Shown: piece after piece, positions 18,665 through 26,954 of the stretch
How the letters are laid out: every line of letters begins with the position of its first letter
Numbering within the stretch: the stretch's first letter is position 1
Source of the DNA: JBBQVZ01 sp963695975
Lineage (GTDB): Bacteria; Actinomycetota; UBA4738; HRBIN12
NCBI GenBank assembly: GCA_963695975.1
Contig: CAVOIB010000009.1
Location: 1 to 64,000 of the forward strand
Length of the DNA: 64,000 nt
Reading direction: 5' to 3'
The notes under the pieces: model-generated
Told to the model about the DNA's origin: nothing
The model's database searches: none
Seen by the model: the letters and a program-made list of their open reading frames with translations, nothing else
Program-made: the position numbers and the translations under genes

Positions 18665-21148
18665 GTGAACGCCGACGGCGCGTCGGCCGCGCCCATCGCC
18701 AGGCTGAAGGACGAGCTGTCGTCGCTCGAGCGCGCCTATTCCCCGGGGCACCATGGGCTGTGGTCTGCCCGGAAGCGCGCGGGGCTGGTCGACGCAGCGC
18801 TCACTGAGCTGTTCGAGGCCGCTCGGCCTGCCGGGGCACGGGCGCCGCGGCTGGCCCTGGTCGCGCTCGGCGGCTACGGCCGCGGTGCTCTTTGTCCGCA
18901 CTCAGACATCGACCTGCTGATGCTGCACGATGGCGCGGATCCGGGTGCGGTGGGTGCGCTCGCCGAACGGCTGCTCTATCCGCTCTGGGACGCGGGTTAC
19001 ACCGTCGGGCACGCGGTCCGGACCCCCGCGGAGACCGCGCAGCTCGCCGGTGAGCGGCTGGACGCGGCCACGGCGATGCTCGACGCTCGCACGCTCACCG
19101 GCGATACGGCTCTCTGCATCGAGACCCGCGATGCGGTCCTGGCGCCGCTCAGTGCAGATCCCGACGCGTTCACGGCTTCGCTCGCCGCGAACGCCCGCGA
19201 GCGTCGCGATCGCTACGGCTCGGCGACCTACCTGCTCGAACCCGAGCTGAAGGAAGGCGGCGGCGGGCTCCGCGACATCCATGCGTTCGGCTGGCTCGAG
19301 ATCGTGCGCGGGAGGACGCTGGTCGAGGACGGGCTCCTCCGCGCCTCGGAGCGGGACCGGCTCGACGCGGCGGAGGAGTTCCTGACGCGGGTGCGGAGCG
19401 CGCTGCATCTGGAGGCGGGCCGCAGGGCGGACCGGCTCCTGCTCGAACAGCAACCCAACGTCGCACGTGTCCTCGGCTTCGAGGACGAACCGCGGCTGAT
19501 CGCCGTCGACGGGCTGATGCGCGCGGTGTTCGAGCACGCACGCGCCGTGGATGCGCTGACGAACGACGTGATCGTGGGCCATGGTCGATCCGGAGGTCCG
19601 CCGCCTCCACCGATCAAGAGCTTGGCGGATGCGGTCACGGTGGTCGCCGAAGCCGCCGCTGCCGACCGTGTGCTCACCGCGCTCGAGGTCGAGGCGATCG
19701 AGGGCGCCGATCTCGAAGAAGACTCACGATGGACCGACGACCTGCGCGACGCGTTCCTGAGGATCGTTCGGAGCGGTCCGCACGCGGTCGCCGGACTCGA
19801 GCACCTCGATCGCCTCGGGTTGCTGGTCCGCCTGATCCCGGAATGGCGTGACGTTCGATGCCGCCCGCAGCGGGACCCGTACCACCGGTATACGGTCGAC
19901 GTGCATCTCCTGCGCGCGCTCGGGGGGATGGCGCTCGCGCTCGCGGCGCCGGATGCGTCCGATCCCGTGGAAGTGGCGGCGGTCGCCGAGATCGGGGACC
20001 GCGACGGCGCGCTCATGGGCGCGCTGCTCCACGACGTCGGCAAGATCGGGGAAGGCGGCCATGTGCAGGTCGGCGGAAGGATCGCCAACAACGTCCTGAA
20101 GCGGATGCGGCTGCCCGCGGCCACGCTCGAGGTCGCGCGGTTCATGGTCGGCGCGCACCTGCTGCTCCCCGACACGGCCACACGCCGCGACCTGACCGAC
20201 GACGACCTGATCCTCGACGTCGCGGCGCGTGTTGGCTCACCGGAACATCTCGCGGCGCTCTATCTCCTGGCGAAGGCGGATGCCCGCGCGACCGGTCCGG
20301 CGGCGTGGACGTCGTGGCGCCAAACGCTGATCCGAGAGCTCGTGGTGAAGATCCAGCGCGTGTTCGAGCGAGGCGAGATGGGGGTCGAGATCGCCGAACG
20401 GCTCACCGACGCGATCGGGCGCGTCCGCGACCTGCTGGCTGACGAGTCCCCCGCCGACGTGGAACGGTTCATCCTGCGGATGCCCCGCAGCTACTTCCTC
20501 TCGCTCGCGCCGGCGCAGATCGTGCGCCACTACGCGACGATCGCACCGGATATCGGGCGGAACGAGGTGCGGACGGCGCCGGGAGGGGGATCGCGCGCGG
20601 GATCGTACGAGCTGCTCGTGGTCGCGGCCGACCGCCCGGGCCTTCTGTCCTGGATCGCCGGGGCGCTCTCGTTGGCGGGGCTCTCGATCCTCACCGCACA
20701 GGTCTTCACAACCGAGGATGGCGTGGCCGCGGATGTCTTCGAGGTCGCCGGCGCGTTCGAGCCGGAGGTGGGGGAGGAGCGATGGCGCGAGTTCAGGGGC
20801 GTCCTGCGCCGGGCGATCGAAGGACGAGTCTCGCTCGAACACCGGATGGCCGAGAAGCGACGACACTACCCTCAGCCGGGCAACACGCCGGTGACCGTGA
20901 GCGTGGACAACGATGCGTCGGACTTCTTCACCGTGATCGAGATCGGCGCCTCCGATCGAATCGGCCTGCTCTACGACATCACGCGGACGCTCGCGGACCT
21001 GAAGCTCGATGTGCATCTGGCGAAGGTCGCCACCTACACCGACCGCGTGATCGACGCCTTCTACGTACGCGACGACGTCGGTAGCAAGGTCATCGACGCC
21101 GAGCGGGTGGCCGCGATCGAACGGGCCGTGCGTTCTCTGCTGGCGTGA
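18665..21148 (+). CDS. glnD: PII uridylyl/adenylyl-transferase GlnD
   Basis: An 827-residue bifunctional enzyme that modifies and demodifies PII. It has an N-terminal nucleotidyltransferase (GGYGRGALCPHSDIDLLM, residues 69-86, with D81 and D83 as metal ligands), a linker, an HD hydrolase (HDVGKIGEGGHVQVG near residue 455), and two C-terminal ACT domains that bind glutamine (about 650-720 and 755-825). Length and order are normal. In actinobacteria the modification is usually adenylylation. The GTG start follows the glnB stop directly, so the two are co-transcribed. Confidence 0.96.
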   Translation: MNADGASAAPIARLKDELSSLERAYSPGHHGLWSARKRAGLVDAALTELFEAARPAGARAPRLALVALGGYGRGALCPHSDIDLLMLHDGADPGAVGALAERLLYPLWDAGYTVGHAVRTPAETAQLAGERLDAATAMLDARTLTGDTALCIETRDAVLAPLSADPDAFTASLAANARERRDRYGSATYLLEPELKEGGGGLRDIHAFGWLEIVRGRTLVEDGLLRASERDRLDAAEEFLTRVRSALHLEAGRRADRLLLEQQPNVARVLGFEDEPRLIAVDGLMRAVFEHARAVDALTNDVIVGHGRSGGPPPPPIKSLADAVTVVAEAAAADRVLTALEVEAIEGADLEEDSRWTDDLRDAFLRIVRSGPHAVAGLEHLDRLGLLVRLIPEWRDVRCRPQRDPYHRYTVDVHLLRALGGMALALAAPDASDPVEVAAVAEIGDRDGALMGALLHDVGKIGEGGHVQVGGRIANNVLKRMRLPAATLEVARFMVGAHLLLPDTATRRDLTDDDLILDVAARVGSPEHLAALYLLAKADARATGPAAWTSWRQTLIRELVVKIQRVFERGEMGVEIAERLTDAIGRVRDLLADESPADVERFILRMPRSYFLSLAPAQIVRHYATIAPDIGRNEVRTAPGGGSRAGSYELLVVAADRPGLLSWIAGALSLAGLSILTAQVFTTEDGVAADVFEVAGAFEPEVGEERWREFRGVLRRAIEGRVSLEHRMAEKRRHYPQPGNTPVTVSVDNDASDFFTVIEIGASDRIGLLYDITRTLADLKLDVHLAKVATYTDRVIDAFYVRDDVGSKVIDAERVAAIERAVRSLLA

Positions 21149-21256
21149 TCGACCGAACCTTAGCGCGAGAGTAGTTCGTGGGGCCCGCAGGGTGGCTTCG
21201 GATTGTGCGTGACCGGTGCGTTCCTGTCACGTGCTCCTTGAGGGATAGCATCGACC

Positions 21257-22030
21257 ATACACGTCTGCTCGAACTGCGGGAAGGAGAATCCGGCCGAGGC
21301 TTCCTTCTGCATGATCTGCGGGATGCCGCTCGGCGCATCGGCGAGCGTCCCGGAGAAACGCAAGACCGTCACCGCGCTGTTCTGTGACCTCGTGGGCTCG
21401 ACGTCCCTCGGCGAGCGACATGACCCGGAGACCCTCCGCCCGGTCCTGCAGCGATACTTCGATGAGATGCGTGGCGCCGTCGAGCGCCACGGTGGCCGGG
21501 TCGAGAAGTTCATCGGCGACGCCGTCGTGGCCATCTTCGGTCTGCCGGTGGCTCACGAGGACGACGCCCTCCGCGCGGTGCGCGCCGGGGTCGAGATGCA
21601 CGAGCGCCTCAAGACCTTCTGCGACGGTTCACCGATCCCGCTCGCCGCGCGGATCGGGATCACCACCGGTGAGGTGCTCGTTCCCGGCGACGACACGCCG
21701 ATCATCGGCGACGCGATGAACACCGCTTCGCGACTGCAGACCGCGGCCGAGCCCGGCGCGGTGCTGATCGGGGAGCCGACCTGGCGCCTCGTGCGTGACG
21801 CGGTCGCGGCTGAAGCCATCGAACCGCTGCTCGCAAGAGGCAAGGCTGAACCCGTGCCAGCCTGGCGTGTGTTGCGGGTCCGTCCGGTCACGTCCCGGAA
21901 CGAAACGCCGTTCGTCGGGCGCGACCGGCACATGGCCATGCTCGAAGAGGCGACGACCGCTCGGGCGGATGCGGCCGACCGATGCAGAGCGAAGGGAATG
22001 ACGGCCGCGATCAGCAGGCGTGGCGCCTAG
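21257..22030 (+). pseudogene. Class III nucleotide cyclase remnant with lost start and truncated ATPase part
   Basis: It reads as the N-terminal quarter of a long cyclase-ATPase-TPR protein. A zinc ribbon CSNCGKENPAEASFCMICG is followed by a cyclase domain with FCDLVGST (metal Asp), GDAVVAIFG (second Asp), ITTGEVLV and GDAMNTASRLQ (transition-state Asn and Arg), and then FVGRDRHMAMLEEA, where an AAA ATPase normally begins. It stops 30 residues later. Upstream the frame is open only to 21242 and has no ATG, GTG or TTG before the ribbon; ATA at 21257 stands where Met is expected. The first in-frame ATG (21311) would cut the ribbon. Probably a dead gene. Confidence 0.7.
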
Positions 22031-22050
22031 AAGTCGATCTTCGAGAGTCG

Positions 22051-22551
22051 TTATGACTTCGCGGCCGCCTCTTTCGCCCGCTCGACGCTCGCAGGGTCGA
22101 CCTCTTCCTCGTCGACCTTCGAAGCCTTCGATAGAGCCTCATCGACCTTGGGCTTGAGGGTGATGTCGAAGACGGTAACGATCCCTGACGAGCCGGGGGG
22201 CAGCACGTCCTCGACGTCCTTCTTGATCTCGCTCCCGCGGTGGTGCGACACGAGCCCTCCGACGCCTGCACCGGCCGCGCCGCCGACCACGGTCGAGGCG
22301 ATCAGGGCCGGCGGGAAGATCAGGCCGATCACGAAGCCGGCCGCGGCCCCGACCATCGAGCCCCCCGCGACCTCATGAGCGTTCTCGTCGACCTTTAGCT
22401 TGCCCTCGTTATCACGGCTCACGAGCACCGCGACGTCGATGAAGATCGCGCCCTCTCGAACGAGCTCCTTCAGCGCCTCGAAATCGCTCTTCGCGCCGCC
22501 CGCGTCGTCGTAGGCGGCGATGTACAGGACCTTCGGATCGTCCTTCCCCAT
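22051..22551 (-). CDS. DUF1269 family protein
   Basis: A 166-residue small protein. VLYIAAYDDAGGAKSDFEAL starts the conserved part, followed by a Gly/Ala-rich stretch with helix-like hydrophobicity (about residues 63-100: GSMVGAAAGFVIGLIFPP, VVGGAAGAGVGGL) and then a basic/acidic C-terminal region. The family is widespread in actinobacteria and probably membrane-associated; no activity is established. It is separated from the DUF2357 fragment by about 110 bases that include its promoter. A GGAGGGA Shine-Dalgarno lies just upstream of the ATG. Confidence 0.85.
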   Translation of the reverse strand: MGKDDPKVLYIAAYDDAGGAKSDFEALKELVREGAIFIDVAVLVSRDNEGKLKVDENAHEVAGGSMVGAAAGFVIGLIFPPALIASTVVGGAAGAGVGGLVSHHRGSEIKKDVEDVLPPGSSGIVTVFDITLKPKVDEALSKASKVDEEEVDPASVERAKEAAAKS

Positions 22552-22664
22552 GATGGTTCCCTCCTCGGATCGGTGTCGATGTGCGGGTAGGGTCCGATTC
22601 TAACCAGGCCCCGTACCCGCATCGATCACGGGTCCGCGGTGCCCAGGTGGGGCACTCGCAGGGC

Positions 22665-23171
22665 TCAATCGGAGCCCAGCGAGCGCCAGATCTCGTAGAC
22701 GGCGCGGTAGAGGGGGTCGCGCACCAACACGGCGGTCGGCTCTGCCGCTGAGTGGGCGAGCGTGCCGGCCGAACGGAGGAACGGCGTCAGCTGTTTGGCG
22801 GCGTTCAGTTCGCGCTCCAGGACCCCCGCTTCCTCGTCCGGGAGGGCGGAAAGCCGGCGGCTCACCTCCTCGAGCACGTGCCGCACGAACCGGTTCTCGT
22901 AGACGTCCTCGGTGACGAAGCGGCGCATCTCGAACGTGCGAACGAGCTTGCCGTGGCTGTCGATATTCCCGATCTTGCGCATGCTCCTCGCCATCTCTCG
23001 CGGTTCGGGGTGTCGCGCCAAGTCTCCGCTCGTCCAGTGCTCCACACGCAAGAGCACCCGGTGGTGCCGGCCCTGGAGCATGGGGAGGATGGCTGCCAAG
23101 CCGGGGCGGCCGTCGGCACCGTGGACGATGTCGCGAAGGCGCGCGAGCTCAGAAGAAGGAGGTGAACCCAT
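22665..23171 (-). pseudogene. DUF2357 (McrC-like) protein lacking its nuclease end
   Basis: A 168-residue product that overlaps the end of the AAA gene by 23 bases. The middle part, FVTEDVYENRFVRHVLEEVS, is the characteristic segment of DUF2357 proteins, the McrC-like partners of McrB-type AAA proteins, and DPLYRAVYEIWRSL fits the region after it. Full members run several hundred residues further and end in a PD-(D/E)XK nuclease; this one stops at LGSD. The N-terminal domain also seems short. I infer a truncated gene. A nuclease-free minimal subunit cannot be excluded. Confidence 0.6.
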
Positions 23172-24135
23172 GCCTCGTGTACCCGTCGAGCATGTCGAGG
23201 GTCTTGGCGCGGGCGAGAGGGAATCGCTCGTCGAACACGACAAGGAGGTCGTCGAGCACCTGGCCGACTCGTGCATCCGCCCCGCGGACGCGGGGGAGCA
23301 CCTTCTGGACCAGCTGCTCGTCCAGCGCCGTTTCCCACGGTGTCCCCTCCTCGATGGCTGCCGTGACGTACGCGTGGATCTCATCGAGGACCCGGAACCC
23401 GAAGGGGGCGACGGATCCCAGGGCGTCCCAGGCGTCGAGCAACATGCCGCGATATGGGAACCCATCGAGGTGCGCGCCGACGTCCCGGCGGTCGAGCGGG
23501 AGCTCGATGAGCTGGGCCCGGTCGTACACCTTGTCGGCGAACCCGTGGGTGGTCTCGTCCATGTTGACCGTCCCGGCGAACTTCAGATTGGGGGTGAGCG
23601 TCACGCGGTGGCCGGGAGCGAGATCGAGGTGGGCGACGCCGTCGCGCGTCCTGACCTCCATAGCCGAGAGGAACCGAGAGAAGTAGTGTTCGACGCGCGC
23701 CAGGTTCATCTCGTCCAGGAGCACGTGGTACTCGCGTGCCAGGCGCGACTCTCGATTCGCAAGATCCCACTCGCGGGAGGACTCCGCGACGAACTCGCTG
23801 AACGGGGTGTGGTGGTAGAAGCCGTCCAAGGGGGAGAGGTATCCGAGCAGGTCCTCGTTCGACGTCCAGCTCGGATCCACCGCGACGAGCTTGGTACGAG
23901 CGCCTGCGGCGTATGCATACGCCTGAGCGAGCCAGGTCTTCCCCGTTCCACTCGGCCCGCAGACGATCACGAGGCCACGCGTCGACATCGCCAGGTGGTA
24001 GCGGCGGATGACATCGTCATCGATCCGGAAGTGCGGGTAGGACTCACGGAAGCGGATCAGGATGGAGCCGAAAGAACCGTCGTGCAGGCGGGGCACCATG
24101 CCCTCGATGCCGTCGAGCTCCTGATCCGTCTCCAC
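23149..24135 (-). CDS. McrB-like AAA+ ATPase
   Basis: A 328-residue AAA protein of the McrB/dynein-related clade. Walker A is GPSGTGKT (residues 60-67), Walker B VLLDEMNLARVEHYFSRFLS (about 134-153), and FAGTVNMDETTHGFADKVYDRA is the sensor-1 and arginine region typical of McrB. In McrBC systems the AAA ring uses GTP or ATP to drive a nuclease partner onto modified or foreign DNA. Here the partner at 22665 is truncated. A GTG at 24135 is used as the start; no N-terminal DNA-recognition domain precedes it, which is unusual unless a separate gene supplied it. Confidence 0.8.
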   Translation of the reverse strand: METDQELDGIEGMVPRLHDGSFGSILIRFRESYPHFRIDDDVIRRYHLAMSTRGLVIVCGPSGTGKTWLAQAYAYAAGARTKLVAVDPSWTSNEDLLGYLSPLDGFYHHTPFSEFVAESSREWDLANRESRLAREYHVLLDEMNLARVEHYFSRFLSAMEVRTRDGVAHLDLAPGHRVTLTPNLKFAGTVNMDETTHGFADKVYDRAQLIELPLDRRDVGAHLDGFPYRGMLLDAWDALGSVAPFGFRVLDEIHAYVTAAIEEGTPWETALDEQLVQKVLPRVRGADARVGQVLDDLLVVFDERFPLARAKTLDMLDGYTRHGFTSFF

Positions 24136-24410
24136 CGTTGCTCGTCCCCCTGCAGGAAAGGCCCGGGTCCGTCCCGAACCGGTCGTGCGCCTGCAGGAGA
24201 TATCGGTGGCGGGAGGCCGCAGCTGAAATCACGGTCTCCAGATACGGGTTCGATCATGACTCAGGCTTGTGCCCGTGCTTGAAGGTGCTTCACGGATCAC
24301 GTGGTGCGACGACCCGCAGTGCGAAGCCGAGCGCGCGAACCGCTCGACATGGATCTGCTGGTGGGAGCCCGTTTAGCCAGCGTCGACGACGCAGACGGCC
24401 ACATCCGCCC

Positions 24411-24500
24411 TAGCTGAATCGGGTGCTGGGCATCCGTTCTGGCCCCGGCTAGTCCTCCAGTCCAGAAGGGTCATTCAGGGACGTGACTGAGGTGGTGGTG
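24411..24500 (+). repeat. Dispersed ~90 bp element, copy A
   Basis: It starts TAGCTGAATC and ends near GTGACTGAGG. It shares the 5' block TGCTGGGCATCCGTTCTG and the central CCAGAAGGGTC with copies at 25361 and 26665. CTGGGC (24426-24431) can pair with GTCCAG (24460-24465), and GGCCC (24441-24445) with GGGTC (24468-24472), giving a crossed, pseudoknot-like order. The 275 bases between the AAA gene and this copy hold no convincing gene. Confidence 0.75.
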
Positions 24501-24693
24501 AACGCACTCGACGACGTGTAGGTGGAGCGTGAGGGCGGTTCGAGAGGGCAGCCCTGGTGGTGCATCGCCACGGCGTCCGGGCCAGGCCAAGACCCACTTT
24601 CGGGATACACGTCGGGTTGCTTCCGAGGTGAATCGGTGGGTGCCGCCGCCTCGTGTTCAACTGTTCGGCCCGCCCGTGCAACCATCCACCCTG

Positions 24694-25283
24694 ATGTCCG
24701 CGTTCAGTCGTCCGAGAACCCCGACTGTCGGGATGCTCGCCCACATAATGGGTCCTGGCTACGGGCCGCTGATCGCGATGGCGCTGTTCTTCCTGGGAAT
24801 GGGCGCAGCGGTCGGGTTCAAGTGGATCTCCGGCCAGCCAGATACGGCCGTCCAACGAGCCGAGAGGATCGGCCTGGCGTTGATAGCGGTGGGGTGCCTG
24901 GGCTTCGCGACCGCCATGCCGTTCCTCTACCACTCGGGCCGTCGTTCAACAGACCGTCCTCCGCCGCCCATCTGCTGATCCTGTCCCCCCTCCGCGGTGA
25001 GACGCTGCGCGGAGACCCCGCCACCGTGCAGGTGATCCTCCAGCAGGTGATCCTCCAACTGAACGGAGGGAAGATCGTCTCAACCGCGTCAACTGGTGCG
25101 GTGTCTGATGAAGGGCATGTCCACGTATCGCTCGACGATCGTTTCCTATCGATGACTGGACTCGTTGCGAGCATCATCGTCGTGCCGGGGGAGCACACGT
25201 TGCGCGCAGATCTCGTCGCCTCCGATCACGGGCCGTTCCGCCCTCCAGTGACTACATCTGTGACGTTCCGGGTCAGTCCCTGA
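24694..25283 (+). pseudogene. Small membrane protein with extracytoplasmic Ig-like domain, frameshifted
   Basis: The first frame (from an ATG at 24694) gives two helices, YGPLIAMALFFLGMGAAVGF and RIGLALIAVGCLGFATAMPF, then stops at 24978. The next frame continues with PSFNRPSSAAHLLILSPL and a beta-rich domain (EGHVHVSLDDRFLSM; PGEHTLRADLVASDHGPF; SVTFRV) ending at 25283. The two parts look like one protein joined by a single indel near 24940. A 15-base stretch of the domain is duplicated in tandem near 25029-25058 (VILQQVILQ). The domain resembles the secreted HVHV/HTLRAELV type modules common in actinobacteria. Function unknown. Confidence 0.5.
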
Positions 25284-25360
25284 CGAAGATGCATGGATGG
25301 TCTGAAGCGTCACCGAACCGCCTAGTTGGATGACATCTCCGAGATCATTGCCAGGCCTCG

Positions 25361-25440
25361 CTAGCTGAATCGTTGCTGGGCACCCGTTCTGACCATCCTT
25401 CTTTCCTAGAAGGGGTTCTCGCGGGAGTGACTGAGGTCAA
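25361..25440 (+). repeat. Dispersed ~80 bp element, copy B
   Basis: CTAGCTGAATCGTTGCTGGG begins the copy and GTGACTGAGG ends it; the middle is shorter and diverged. CTGGG (25376-25380) can pair with CCTAG (25405-25409), and GACC (25391-25394) with GGTT (25414-25417), so both predicted stems are kept with G-U substitutions. The surrounding 25284-25699 stretch otherwise shows no supportable gene. Confidence 0.72.
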
Positions 25441-25699
25441 GTGAAGTGAACCTATGTCACCACCCTGAAGAAGGCGGGCTCGCATCCCTGCACGCCGAGG
25501 AGATGCGAACATGCCCTCGCGGCACCGTGGCCGCTCAGCCCGTCGAGCGCCGGATGTGAAGTCTCTCCGTGACAATGTCGTCATCACGCTAGCCTCCGCG
25601 CGGCGGACGGGGCTATCGTCTCCCGAACGCGTGCGTCGGCCGTTCTTCGCAGCCCATCGTGGGAGAGAGATCTTGGCGGCTTGGGTGGAGACCCTGTAG

Positions 25700-26365
25700 G
25701 TGTTCGGTTCATCGCTAGGCGCAAGCGTGGTGGCGTCATGGTTGGTTCCCGCGCTCATGTTCCTCGTCGTGATTGTTGTCTGCCTGGCGGGGCTACGCTG
25801 GATCAGGTCAGAACATCTGGAGGCGTTGCGATCTGTCCCGCTCTTCAGCGGCTTGTCCGACCCCCAGTTGATGTCCATCCTCCGAGCGGCTCACGCGATC
25901 GAATTCCAGCCCAGGTCGGACATCATCCAGGAAGGCGATGAGGGGAAGGGCTTCTACGCCATCACGGATGGAAGCGTCAAGGTTCTCGTCGACGGAAACG
26001 AGATGGCAACGCTGGGGCCAGGAGCGTACTTCGGTGAGATGGCCGCCATCGACGGCGGGCCGAGGGCCGCGACGATCACTGCGGCGACCCGTGTGTCCGC
26101 GCTCGAACTTAGCCCCTCAGCGTTCCTTCGGATCTTGGACAAAGAGCCGGCTATCGCCCGAGCAGTGTCCGCGGAACTGTGCCGGCGCCTGCACGATGTG
26201 GGGGGCGATACGAGTGATTGCGGAGATGACTCGCAGGTCGACCGAGCGAGACTCGTGGACCTTTGCGGAAGGCTGCGCAAGACCGAGCACCCGGATTGGA
26301 CACCGGCGCCCTCGGGGCAAGCCCATCGGCTCCGACTGAGTGGACTCTTCGCTCGCGGATCTTGA
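25700..26365 (+). CDS. Membrane-anchored cyclic-nucleotide-binding protein
   Basis: A 221-residue protein. One N-terminal helix (ASWLVPALMFLVVIVVCLAGL, about residues 11-31) is followed by a CRP-type cNMP-binding beta-barrel (about 45-165). The phosphate-binding cassette reads YFGEMAAIDGGPRAATITA, with the Glu and Arg that contact cAMP or cGMP. There is no DNA-binding helix-turn-helix; the last 50 residues are polar. A GTG start has GGAG nine bases upstream. It lies between element copies B and C. A role as a membrane cNMP sensor is inferred; the partner is unknown. Confidence 0.75.
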   Translation: MFGSSLGASVVASWLVPALMFLVVIVVCLAGLRWIRSEHLEALRSVPLFSGLSDPQLMSILRAAHAIEFQPRSDIIQEGDEGKGFYAITDGSVKVLVDGNEMATLGPGAYFGEMAAIDGGPRAATITAATRVSALELSPSAFLRILDKEPAIARAVSAELCRRLHDVGGDTSDCGDDSQVDRARLVDLCGRLRKTEHPDWTPAPSGQAHRLRLSGLFARGS

Positions 26366-26664
26366 ACATCTGAGGGAGTCGTCGCTTCGCCGATCGGCAA
26401 GGGATGGTTCAGTACTGCCCGCAGATCTTCAGCTCCAAGCAGGCACGGTGTAGGCATCGACGAGTGGCGGCGGCTGCTTACCTATCCCGACTTGGAAAGG
26501 AGCTTCGTCTCTGACACGACCGTTCTCCCGTCCCTAACGTGAGCAATGGAGACGGCGCGTCGGTTCGCGGCGGTGCCAGAGATGGCGAGCCGTCGGCGGC
26601 CCCCAAACAACGATCTTTGCAGCCAGTTGGATCAAAGATCCTCCGGGTCACTTCCGTTCCCGCT

Positions 26665-26755
26665 CTAGCTGAATCGTTGCTGGGCATCCGTTCTGACCCG
26701 ACTAGCCCTCCAGCCCAGAAGGGTCTTTTCAGAATCGTGACTGAGGTGATGGTGA
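26665..26755 (+). repeat. Dispersed ~90 bp element, copy C
   Basis: CTAGCTGAATCGTTGCTGGG opens the copy. CTGGGC (26680-26685) pairs perfectly with GCCCAG (26713-26718), and GACCC (26695-26699) with GGGTC (26721-26725), in crossed order. TTCTG (26691-26695) can alternatively pair with CAGAA (26716-26720). It ends GTGACTGAGGTGATGGTGAA, similar to copy A. The 26366-26891 stretch around it shows no convincing coding sequence. Confidence 0.75.
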
Positions 26756-26891
26756 ATGGGCCCGACATACAGACCGGAGCGAGGCGGATCGAAAGGTTGG
26801 AGGCCAGATTGGCTGGAGGGGTCAATGTCGCGAACCTCAGCTTGCTGAGCGGGGGGAGATGCTGGAGCCTCGTTCGGCTGTCTGAGAGGGC

Positions 26892-26954
26892 GATGGCATC
26901 ACAATGATGCCACTAGCGGTTGACGATGGCACTGGCTGATGCCATCATGGCGCC
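26892..26954 (+). promoter_or_regulatory. Promoter with two palindromic operator sites
   Basis: Two copies of GATGGCA-N(5/6)-TGATGCC lie at 26892-26911 and 26925-26943, 33 bases apart (about three helical turns). The first contains a perfect TGGCATCA-CAA-TGATGCCA palindrome. TTGACG (26920-26925) and CATCAT (26943-26948) fit a -35/-10 pair with 17 bases between them, overlapping the second site and placing transcription close to the ATG at 26955. The next gene encodes a ribbon-helix-helix protein, so autoregulation is likely. Confidence 0.6.

Noticed and set aside
25511..25699. A 62-codon frame ending just before the cNMP-binding gene
   Set aside because: Arg-rich, no homology that I recognise, and its end merely abuts the GTG at 25700.
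24411..26755. The three dispersed repeats as integron attC sites
   Set aside because: They lack the RYYYAAC / GTTRRRY ends and the typical double inverted-repeat arrangement, and no integron integrase is in the window.
26539..26907. A 122-codon frame through repeat copy C
   Set aside because: It crosses a non-coding conserved element, has no Shine-Dalgarno and no family; the other repeat copies are not in the same frame.
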